Shown in pieces: positions 23,847 to 34,117 of a stretch of DNA of 64,000 nucleotides (its first letter is position 1; each line of letters begins with the position of its first letter). A model generated the notes under the pieces. It ran no database searches and had not been told where the DNA came from. It worked only from the letters and a program-made list of their open reading frames with translations. This DNA is from Nipponacmea schrenckii (Eukaryota; Mollusca; Gastropoda; Lottiidae), in assembly GCA_030562195.1 (NCBI GenBank), contig JAUJPP010000005.1, positions 18,153,106-18,217,105 of the forward strand, in the 5' to 3' direction. The translations under genes were made by a program, and so were the position numbers.

Positions 23847-26800
23847 TTTTTTTTTTTTTTTGTCTTTTTCTGGTCACGCTCCCCAGCCATAACTGCAAAT
23901 GTCTTACACAATCTGGCCTGATATTGTAACGTAATCTAGTGCTCGTTGTTGTTTAAATGTAAAATGACGCATTTTTGTTCTACCGGAAATGTCGTAGAAC
24001 GTCACAAATTTTATTTTTGTTTACTAACTCACGGCTCGTTTTTTTATCCAATCTGGTTCGGACTTTTTTTATTTACTACTTATAACTTAGATTTACATAA
24101 TAGCAGTTTAAAAATTTTGAAATTTTTACTTTTGCTGCTGACTTTTGAATTTTAAAATTTAACACTTTTTCTAACTTTTGCAATTTTGATTAGATCGTAA
24201 TCAAAATTTGCAGTTAGATAAACATTTTTCTTGTCAAGAAAAATCTGTTTTCAAAATGTCGACATCACTTCCGGTTTCGGCGTCATACGTCGCTAAACTT
24301 CGAATTTTCACTTCCGGAATTCTAAAGATATTTGAATTTTTTTTTTTGCAATTTGTTAGTATTAACCCATAATGATTTTATAATTAACAAAAATTGAACC
24401 GGAAGTAGCAGATCAGTCGCCATCATTAAACCACTTACTTTTGTAAAGTGAAAAATTGGGCCTTAGGGGTTAATCGGACAATTGTAATTTTGATGTCTAT
24501 GTAATCTTCAATCGATTGCTAACAATTCTTAGGAAGCCGAATTTTGAATTTCGATTTAGCTTACCTTTCATTTCCGGTTCTTTTTTTTCACTCAGTGCCT
24601 AATTTTCCAACGTTCATATATCGTGACCTTGACCTTTGGTGACCATGTGACCTGCACAAAAGTTGTTGCCCTTGTCGAGATCTATCCATTGATGTCTTCA
24701 TTTGTGTTGTGCAATGTCAACTTCCGGTTTTACAGCCATTTGAAAATTGCACTTTTTAACTTCGAAGAGCTCTGTCACGTGACCTAATTTACATACGTCA
24801 AAATTTCTTTTATGTCCTTATTACGCGTAATTAATTCTTTCCAATGGTGTATAACACTTTATATTTTGATCAAAATTGCGCTTTTTAATATTTGAAAATT
24901 TTGTTCTTAGTTCTATATTAATTGTGCGTGATTTATGAAAAAGCACGTGTTTTTTTAAATTTACGTCTTATTTTTTCACAAAAATTGGTAGATGAGTAGA
25001 CAAAAAATTATCATTAAAGATTCCGATAAAACATTTTCCGAAATTAGCCGGAAACGTCCGAAAATGACCAAAAATGTAGAAAATCACAGAAATCGGAATT
25101 TTCGGATTAAATTTTTGCACAAACTTGCAATTTTATTATTCCACAGAATTAGTACCATCAATATCTTCATTTTGTATGTATGCCGTATACACAAATTTCT
25201 AACCGTTTGATCGCCATCTTGAAATATGCAAATTATTGGAAAAATACTACTCGTCCGCCATTTTTAATCCTATTTTTTTCAGACTTGTTTTAAAATATAA
25301 TTTGGATAATTATCTAGGTCCTCTAATGGCATATTTTTCAATTTCAAATTTGTCTTTGGACCAGGTCCTGCCAAAGTTTTTCAAAACTGACTTCCGTTTG
25401 AAAGTTCATAACTTTTGAACTCTACCATATGCATCCTTTTGATCTCAAAACAACATCACCAGAGAGGCACTGGATTGGAATCCCCAAGGGCATAGAAGAC
25501 AAGGACGACCTTTACATAGCTTGAAAAGAATAAGACTGAAAGAGCTAGGAAGGATTGGCAAGACCTGGAATGAAGCAAAAAGAACAGCTTATAACAGAGT
25601 GAGATGGAGAACGTCTGTAGCAGCCCTATTCTCCGCAAGGTACGAAGAGGACTAACTTACTAATATGCATCCTTTATTTTTCTGCACAATCATCTCCATT
25701 GGCTAAAGGTTCATATGATACCTTGATTTCTAATTTTAGTAAAGAACATTTGGATTAATAGGGATCAAAAAATTGGTAATTTGCATATTTCTCGTACCTT
25801 CAGATGGTTATATCTCATGAACAAGACTCTTGGCAACATTCTAATTGACATTATTGTGATTTTCATCAGCTTTCTAACAATATCTTTATTTTAGCTATAG
25901 ACCGAAAACTGATGAAAATACGCCTAGTAGAAAATAAACGATTTTAACATTCATATTTTTTTATAATTTAGTTCTATTTAACTTAAAAACAAAATTCGAA
26001 CAGATTTATAATGTGCGAATTCCCAGCTTTCAAGCAATATATAAATCAATATGTATAAATAAAAATTGCGAAAAGTTTTAAGAATAAAATTACACTCTAA
26101 TTAAACAGATATAAATAAACAGGTCATAAAGTCTGACTGTGTTAATTTCTTATCTTTTGGTCAAGACACAAATTTTGACATTTCCAGTTAAAGTATCACA
26201 ACCAATCAAAACAAGTCATTAGACTTTGTGGGCGTGGTTAAGCCCAGATATTTTACATCACTGTGTGTATTTTTCTTTCAATCGAAATAGGGTCTCGGAG
26301 GATCAGTCAATATGTGTTATTTTGATGGACATGTATATAGAATCTATAACCGATTGCCGAAATTTATATGGAAACTGATTTTTGAATTTTTAATTTGATT
26401 TTGATTTAATTACGATTAAAAATTATAAAAACTTCGAAGGTGTATATTGAGACGTTGACCTTTGGCGATCTTTATACCTGTACATATTATGTGATAGTTC
26501 TATCCAATGACATATTAGGCTTTATAGAAAAATGTAAACTTTCGGTTTATCGGCATTTAAAAATTGCGAATTTTTCCTATAAAACGGTCAATTCACAAAT
26601 TTTGACATTTCCAGTTGAAGTTTCCAAAACATGTCAATGGACTTTGTGGGCGTGGTTAAGCCCAGATATTTTTACATCACAAACCTTAATGATTGCCAGT
26701 CTATAAACAAACTCAAATGTCACGTGTTAAATCATGAAAAAAATCATCTCTCCCAATAATCGCAAAATCAATCTACATTCTATCCTTAAATGACAGCCAG

Positions 26801-27884
26801 GAGACCAACAAGTTCTAAATAGCTCGAAAGCTGCAGAACTGTTACAAACAGGTCTAGTTATTCTTTCCAATGGTGTATAACACTTGATATTTGATCAAAA
26901 TTGCACGTTTTAAATTTGCAAATTTTGTAATTTCTTCTATACTAACTGTGTGTATTTTTCTTAAATCGAAATAGGGTCTCGGAAGATAATTCAATTTGTG
27001 TTATTTTGATGTACATGTATATAGAATCTATTGCCGAAATATATATGGAAACCGATTTTTGAATTGTTATTTTGATTTTGATTTTTTACGATTAAAAATT
27101 AATCCAGTTAAAATGATTCAAAGATATTATATATCTTAAATAAAAGGAATGATTGTTCATTTCTCGTTGTGGGCAATGTATGATATGGAATATTTGGAAG
27201 GAAATGACAACCTTTAGAATTTTAAATGATATTCTCTTAAGCAAAAATAATGTACAGTTGAGAGGACTAGTGGTATAAGGGACGCAACTCTATAAAATAC
27301 TCTCTTAAAGATGTAAAGCCGCGCTGTTAATTTGATGGCTCTATGTTATACCATGGCAACTTGCCACAAATTGCAGGATCTAATGTTCCTACTACACCTA
27401 AATTGAGATTGATAAATAAATAAATAAACAAATTAAAAGTATCAACGATCTGGAAAGTTAATTTAATCCGAGATCAATTTGTAATCTCAAATAAGGTGTT
27501 ATGTCCCTTAGACCACAAATTTGTTTTTTCGACGTTTTGTTTTACACACTAATTAAATAGATATAAATGTTACAAGAAGAGTTAAGAAGATAATGTAACA
27601 GGTCATAAAGTCAAATTGTGTTAATTTCTTATCGTTTGGTCAAGACAAATTTTGACATTTCCAGTTTAAGTATCGCAACCAATCAAAACAAGTCATTATA
27701 CTGAGTAGGCGTGGTTACGCTCTATTTTAAATGACAGCCAGGAGATATAACAAATTCTAAATATCTCGGAAGCTGCACAATTGTTACAAACAGGTCTAGT
27801 TATTATTATGGAATTGGATATGCAAAGTTTCACCCATGCAATAGAAGGGACGCGCACTGCCTTGGTACCGTCTAACGGTTCTAG
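23847..27884 (+). mobile_element. U element copy 4
   Basis: The most complete gap-free U copy (4.04 kb). Ends with ACCGT-CTA-ACGGT and CTAG at 27881-27884, immediately followed by TTCTGTTTCC of the LINE, and so defines the right end of the insertion. Confidence 0.7.
25440..25662 (+). pseudogene. Fossil LINE 3' end (in U4)
   Basis: Same insertion with TSD ATATGCATCCTTT at 25427-25439 and 25663-25675. Confidence 0.75.
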
Positions 27885-29961
27885 TTCTGTTTCCTTTTGG
27901 AATACCGTAAAGATATCATTAAAACCTAATTTGAACAACACACCTAATATCGATGATGATAATTGGTTACGTTATTTTAAAGAACTTTTAAATCCAATTC
28001 GTAGTTGTTGTGATGAAAACTTTGACTACCTTGTGAACTCAGTGGTAGACGAGTTCAATTATATCCCCACGGGCGTGGATAACCCTCTAAATGCAGATAT
28101 AAGCGATGGTGAAATAATTCGTGCATTAAATAATATGAAAAATGGTAAAAGTGGCGGAGAAGATGGTATACCAATCGAATTTTACAAAAACTCAATCCAT
28201 GTTTTACTTCCAACACTGAACAAACTCTTTAACTCTATATTTACTACTGGTATATTTCCAGAATGTTGGTCATCGTCCATCATAGTTCCATTATTTAAGA
28301 AAGGTGATAGAAATGAACCCTGTAACTATCGTGGAATCTCTTTGCTAGATACATTAGGCAAACTATTTACCTCTATATTAAACCACAGGTTATCAGAATG
28401 GTCTGATAGTAATGAACTTCTTGCTGAAGAACAGGCCGGTTTTCGGAAAGGCTACTCGACTATTGATAATGCTTTTATACTAAATTGTCTTATACAAAAG
28501 TACTTATCAAAAAGCAAAGCTACTCCCTTATATTGTGCATTTATTGACTTTAAACGGGCCTTTGATGGAATCTCGAGAAACAAGTTGTTTTATGTCCTCA
28601 TTAAAAATAACATTGATAGCAAAATGTACAAAATTATTTACAGTATCTACAAAAATGTTCAAGGCAAGGTCAGGTGCAATGGTGGTTTGACAGATTCTTT
28701 TTCGTGTGACTCAGGGGTTAAACAAGGATGTATTCTCAGCCCCTGGCTCTTTGCAATCTTTATCAACGAACTAGCTCAAACATTAAAATCAGAATGTACA
28801 TCTGGAATATTTGTAGACCAGAACGCTGATGATGTTTGCTCGTTACTTTTTGCTGACGATCTTTCCTTAGTGGCAGATAGTATTGGTGGCCTACAACAGC
28901 GCCTTATATTATCCAAAATGGAGAAATGGTTTTTTAAGGGTGAAATGATAAAATGTGTATCTTGTTATAAATACTTAGGTATCTTTTTCTCGAACCGTTT
29001 AAAGTGGAATATGTGTTGTAGTTATCTATCAAATCAAGCTCCCAAAGCGATGAACCAAATTAAACATTGTCTTACAAAAATAGGGGCCAGAGATTGCAAA
29101 ACAGCATTTAAATTGTTCGACTCTATGATTGCACCTATTCTGTTTTATGGTTCGGAACTTTGGGGGTTTGATGAAAGACCTGAAATAGAAAATGTGCAAA
29201 ATAAATTTTGCAAATGGTTGCTCCAGACTGGCAGCAAAACCAGTCATATCATGGCTAGGGGAGAATGTGGCAGACTTGATCTTTCAGTCAAGTATATGTG
29301 TAACCCTATAAAATATTTTCTTAAGTTACAAACAATGCACGAAAAAAGATTGCCAAAATTATGTTATAACATGTTGTTTAAATTAGACGCAAATGGTAGA
29401 TCAAACTGGTGCACCTCTGTAAAAAATTTACTGTTCAGTTTAGGATTTGGAGATGTTTGGTTCGCCCAGGCTGTAGGAGACACACGCATCTTTATAAACA
29501 TATTACAACAGCGCCTTAAAGACGTGAATCTACAAACTTGGCGGGCTAACATCGACAATTCAAACAAATGTTCATTCTATTCTGTTGTAAAGGCTGAATT
29601 TGGGTCTGAGTTATATTTAACCAGGAATTTACCACAAACTCTAAAATTCCATTTGGCCAATTTTAGATGTTCTAAGCACGAATTGAATATTGAAAAAGGT
29701 CGCCACCTCAATATACCTGTCAAAAACAGAATCTGTCCCATATGTAACACAGGAAATATTGAAAATGAGTATCATTTTATTATGGTATGTCCAGTTCTTC
29801 ACGACCTAAGAGTAAACTTTCTTCCCGAGTATTGCCACAAGTATCCAAATGAACATAAATTAAAGTCAATATTCCAATCATGTTGTCCTGTAACGCTCAA
29901 AAACCTTGCAATATTTATCCAGAAAGGTTTTATTATAAGAAATGAAATACTTTCAATCTAG
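27885..29961 (+). pseudogene. LINE copy 1, RT and C-terminal domain
   Basis: Open to a stop at 29959-29961. RT motifs in order: NYRGISLLDTLGKLF, AFIDFKRAFDGI (motif A), SGVKQGCILSPWLFAIFINE (motif B), CSLLFADDLSLVAD (motif C, FADD, about 28840-28880). Near the C-terminus is a CCHC-like knuckle, CPICN...EYHFIMVCP, as in many CR1/Jockey/I-type LINEs. Compared with copy 2 it lacks 28 residues (84 nt, in frame) after GGLQQRL at about 28905, the block holding KWDMTVNLAKSEIVVFKKGG, so the RT is probably inactive. Upstream ORF1/endonuclease parts are absent and the reading frame is cut from its 5' part by the 18-kb insertion. Clade not assigned. Confidence 0.9.
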
Positions 29962-30089
29962 CACCACTGATGGTCATATTAATTATTCATCCAATTGTAT
30001 ATATATAAATATTACTGTATATTGTGTATAAAATGTGTTTGTACTATAATTTACAAAGTACTTGAATAAATCTATCTACTACTACTATT
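29962..30089 (+). mobile_element. LINE copy 1, 3' UTR and tail
   Basis: Short 3' UTR with AATAAA at 30065-30070, ending in an ACT/TAC-rich microsatellite (CTACTACTACTATT) rather than poly(A). Beyond about 30090 the sequence matches lectin intron DNA, so the LINE lies in the lectin pseudogene. Confidence 0.65.
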
Positions 30090-30424
30090 GGCCAAGTTCT
30101 TTCCAAGACGCAGTATCCCTTAAACATGGAATTGAGGCTTATCACATTAACGGATGTTAACACTAGATTGAGTTTCATTACAAACAGATGCAATGTCTAT
30201 GACTCCGTATGACGTGTTTTACATATCTTGATCCATACATTTTACGCTAGCATAATATATAACTTTCCCCTGTTAAAATTCCGCGTACATTCAATCCATT
30301 TTCATAATGCCCCGAATCAACAACCATTTGCAAGACGCAAAACACAATTCGCGAACCAAACCAACATCTGACAATGATGAGGGTGTTGTTCATGAAGATT
30401 GAGTGAGTTAAAAATTAAACTTAC

Positions 30425-30603
30425 CTGTATATATAGATCGCACATTAGTCAAATCTTGTCGAGTATAAAGTGAGACTATGCCCACCATCTTCTTGACATC
30501 TTTGATTCAGCGTCTTGCCACTGTTTATTGTTTGAAAAGTATTTTAAACAATATTCTTGGTCTGGAAATATCGTGTATCCTTTCTCGGAACAATAGTAAA
30601 TAA
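30425..30603 (-). pseudogene. Lectin exon 2 copy, frameshifted
   Basis: Close copy of exon 2 of the lectin gene (34729-34908): YYCSEKGYTIFPDQEYCLKY on the minus strand. An extra A (GAATCAAAGATG against GAATCAAGATG) shifts the frame, and the upstream acceptor (ATTTCAG) is lost. The donor is kept. Belongs with the exon 1 copy at 32514-32803. Confidence 0.8.
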
Positions 30604-31122
30604 TATATACGGTATGTGAATTGACGTATGTTATCCAAAATGAATACTCGCTTGGAATTGGACTTATATAATATAGTTAATATCTATATATAAATATGTA
30701 AACCGTGTTTCGTTTAACACCGAAGTTGATTAAACTTTCTGATTCTCAATCATATTACCTATGAATAAATAACATTGTTAGTTGCGTGTAGTATAGCGAC
30801 ATTTCTACGGTTTTTCTCTCAAATTTATTAAAACTTTATATATGTGCCTGAACGAATCTGAAAATCTTAAAATAAAAATCAAACCCTTAACATTTATTTT
30901 ACAAAAAATACTGTAAAAATTTAAGCAAATAAACGCCTAATTCGAGGGAAATATTTCTCCTTTTTATTCTTAAGGTTTCCATATTTTTCCATGGTAATGG
31001 CAAACACTTATATGAGTACTTCTTTCCACAATTAACCACAAATATTGTCATCAAAAGTTCCACCTCAAAATTACATTTTAATCTATGGGATGTATGCGGC
31101 GACTGTATTTTACCTAAACCTT
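30604..31122. other. Duplicated lectin intron
   Basis: Nearly collinear with 34921-35440 (lectin intron 1), including CGCTTGGAATTGGACTT and GGATGTATGCGGCGACTG. Non-coding. Confidence 0.75.
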
Positions 31123-31440
31123 GCAATCAGAACGAGCTAAAATTTTGCAGCTCAACTTTAGAGCAGCTCCAAAAGTCAGGAAGAGAGTGGACAATCGTCT
31201 CTGTCGCCTGAAGGGCGAATTGAATGGAGAAGTTAAATCCCCAACCCAGTTTTTAGATGCGGTTAGGATAAACTTTTGGGCTGTGAACATTTTGTTTGAA
31301 ATAATGTAGATAATGTCTAAATGATAATGTAATCTTGTCTGATTAAATATTACCATTTTGTTATAATATTATGACCATTTTTATAATGTTTTCTGATATT
31401 TGAAAAATAAAATTAAACACTGTATTTATCTCTATCTATC
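31123..31440 (+). repeat. Insertion in duplicated intron; short unrecognised ORF
   Basis: The collinearity with 35440 breaks at CCTTG/CAATC. The inserted piece carries a 62-codon frame to a TAG at 31307-31309 (VRKRVDNRLCRLKGELNGEV, then SPTQFLDAVRINFWAVNILF), then an AATAAA near 31406 and an ATCT-rich tail. It looks like the 3' end of a transcript or retroposon. Family not recognised. Confidence 0.4.
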
Positions 31441-31561
31441 TGTGTTGTTGGGTTGTTCTATTGTATGGAATAGGTAACAGGCTAGTAATCAGAAGTACAA
31501 TGGACCGTGAACTTTGTTGATTTAAGCTGTAGGTGAAATGGCATGTAGGGGTTTTGGGAGG

Positions 31562-32030
31562 TTACCGTCCTTTGGAACCTTTGCTTGCTAAGACCTTCTG
31601 AGATAAAGAAAATAATCCATTATAGTTTAGTTCTAATCCAAGGTAGTTAAAGGATTTTACAGTATCAATTGGGGTGTTATTATATGTTAATTTTGAATCG
31701 GCATATGGGCGACCCTTCTTGAAAACTAATACTCTATTTTTAGTAATATTAACTTCAAGTTTCCAATTGCAGCAATATTCATATAAATTATCAAGTAGTA
31801 TTTGGAGACCTGATGTGGACATTAGTGTGGTATCATCGGCATACATTATGCTTGAAATAGTTCTATTTGACATTATAACCGGATCTATCAAAATCATACA
31901 TATATAATAAAAATATTAAATGTGATAGATTATCACCCTGTTTAACACCTGAATATGATTGGAAAGGGAGTGTTGATCGTTAAGTTTTACACTTAGATTA
32001 ACAGTTTTATACATAGACTTAAAGGGATAA
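31562..32030 (-). pseudogene. LINE RT fragment (YADD), different family
   Basis: Minus strand: SGVKQGDNLSHLIFLLY-like motif B around 31960, then SSIMYADDTTLMST (motif C), KLEVNITKNRVLVFKKG, FNYLGLELNYNGLFSLSQK. It has frameshifts around 31890-31950. It differs from the FADD LINE at 27885/37877 and is a fragment of a second non-LTR family lodged in the duplicated lectin intron. Confidence 0.75.
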
Positions 32031-32513
32031 TAGGCGTTAGAATACACTCGTCCTACGCCTTATATTTGTGTTTCATATTGACTATTAGTTAAATAAGTAT
32101 GCATCCCACACTTTACCAAATTTTAAAAAGCCACAATAAAAATATATTCGGAATTTAAAAAAAAAAGTGAGCCAGCGACGATTCCATTCAGTTTGAGAAT
32201 AAAAGCGTCTGGTAAATCAACGCTAAAACATCATTGTGAAATTCAACAGTAGGGGTCAAGGACGCGTGAAAACCCACATGTTAGAGTTACTTCCCTTTAT
32301 ATTTACACGATTTGAAAATCGCTTGATGGATGGCTCAAGCGTTTTATGATTAACTACTTTATTTTGGGGATTTATCGGATTTTAGAGGGATTTTGTTGTA
32401 TAGGTAAGTCCACTGATGGATATATACTGTTATTGTCCAAATTTGAGTGAACTTAAATTTTTATATATAGTTTCATACCTTCTGATAAATACCAAAGACA
32501 CGAAAATACATAC
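32031..32513. other. No gene recognised
   Basis: AT-rich intron-like sequence between the LINE fragment and the lectin exon 1 pseudogene. Confidence 0.4.
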
Positions 32514-32803
32514 CTTGATAAATAGTTCAAATTGAAGGATTAGCCGTTATCGTTCCAGATAGCTCACCAGCCTGCGCATAAATTGGTGCTAAGCAATAAC
32601 AATCTTCTCCTTGAAAACGAATCTGATTCCAGTTGTTAAGAGGCCAAGCGGATTACACTAGACGTTTGTATCAAACTATAATAATTTAATGTAACTGGTC
32701 CAGTGTAGATAAGTTTTTTCCAATATGTTCCATTAGTGAAACACGATGATTTAGATACAAAAATTGTTAGAATAAAAAACCAAGTGCCGTAGCCTGTAAC
32801 AAT
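32514..32803 (-). pseudogene. Lectin exon 1 copy, start lost and internal deletion
   Basis: Minus-strand copy of lectin exon 1 (35852-36155). The start codon ATG is ATT (32801-32803). A deletion removes the region coding CIARCW, giving SSVIRL then a frameshift, and WTIYQ is preceded by a stop. The donor GTATG is preserved at 32513. Confidence 0.85.
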
Positions 32804-34117
32804 TATATCAACGAAAAGTAGAAAGTGTTTATATCAGCAAACTAAAGCTCCGATCTGTTTATCTGATGATCACTATAAATGTAAGTTACGTAGCTAGGCT
32901 ACAAGTCGCCGTTTTTAGATTTATTTAATGGGATACCGAGTCTTAGAATGGACATAAAATTTTAGTTCTCAAGAATGGTCAATATAAGTAAGCCAACTTA
33001 TTTATCAGTGCACTTACCTGTCATAAAGTTCCAGAACCCCGTAAAGTCGAGAAAACTCACATACAATGTACATGAAAAATCAATCTATTAAGCGTTTTTC
33101 AATAATCAAATGCATCTTTCTGGATAAGTTTTTAGTATATTTATGTATTTTTTATTATGTTATCTATGAATATATGGTCTTATTGGCCAAGTTGAAAATT
33201 TTAATATTTAATGTCTATTCTAAGACGCAGTATCCGTATACATGTATACACCGACGTTGACAACAATATTTGGCTGTTCGTAAGGCAGCGGTAAAATGCA
33301 CAAATCGATTTCAAAGACTGAATCGATATCTTAAAGTAACATTCAAACGCGTATGCAAATATTTATATAGCCGAGTTAAAAGAGATAGAAAATATCTCAC
33401 TATTTAAATCTTTGTTTCACGGAAATTTTCTTGACGATATTCGTTTTACTTAGTCTGATACTTCAGACAATTTTCTTCTAAGCAATAACATATTGACGTA
33501 TTTTAATCGATACACACCGACCAACACATACAAAAGCTTGTTCCATGCAAAGCACACTGGCATAATAAATCTCAGAGTATGAGATTACATAGAATCGACA
33601 CCTTCAAATAACAGTCTAAAGTTTGAAAATACAATCACTTGTTTAATTTAGATATCAGTTTTTAACAAACAATGGACAGTTATTGATCAGTTTTTAACAA
33701 ACAATAGACAATTAAAGATCAGTTTTTAATTATTAATATTAAGAAAGCGTTGAAAACCTTTGATTTGAAATAATTAATAGTATCTGCTACGATAGTTAAA
33801 ATCATTAGACTTATCTACTTGCAGTTTGATAATTATAAGATATCATTCTATATAACTAAAACGGATGACTTCGCCATTACAACATTAGTGTTTAAATTTG
33901 TCTTTTCCTTTTTACCTCTCTAGTTGTAATAGATTACGGATTAGTCAAGTCGTAATGTGAATACACCAGTGGGAAACAAGATGTAACCAATCGATTATAC
34001 TATTATACAGAATAAACTTGAATCAATAAGAAAGTTTAGTTATTTCATTCAATAAAAACGATTACATGTACCTTCCAACAGAGTCTTCCAACATAAAGTG
34101 AAAAAAATTATCTCAGT
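32804..34117. other. Duplicated lectin 5' flank and intergenic DNA
   Basis: 33060-33720 is a diverged copy of 36400-37380 (upstream of the intact lectin), e.g. CACACTGGCATAATAAATCT and ACACCTTCAAATAACAGTCT. At 33656-33735 are two to three copies of a 32-bp unit (CAGTTTTTAACAAACAATGG) whose reverse form makes the array at 43455-43680. No gene seen. Confidence 0.6.

Larger units (their letters stand above)
17442..25625 (+). repeat. 4.09-kb tandem segmental duplication
   Basis: Unit 1 is 17442-21529 and unit 2 is 21530-25625, nearly identical apart from a few small indels (a 13-bp difference near 20694/24777) and single bases. The junction at 21529/21530 joins GTAGCAGCC of the LINE fossil to AAGATATTTTT, with AGCC present at both parents (17438-17441; 25622-25625). 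It spans U2-end, B1, U3, B2 and part of U4. Confidence 0.85.
9741..27884 (+). mobile_element. 18.1-kb composite insertion, Helentron/HINE-like array
   Basis: Lies exactly between AATAA and TTCTG of the LINE ORF; the uninterrupted order is seen at 39209-39235 (minus). TT occurs on both sides, so insertion is T^T without TSD, or with a 2-bp TSD. Left end: hairpin-bearing 99-bp repeat. Body: head-to-tail units U1-U2-B1-U3-B2-U4, each starting with a T-run and ending with a small hairpin then CTAG (CTAT in B1). No transposase, Rep or helicase ORF is present. TT target, core repeats plus tail, 3' hairpin and CTAG end recall non-autonomous Helentrons (DINE/HINE). The alternative is poly(A)-tailed retroposons read on the other strand. 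Confidence 0.6.
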
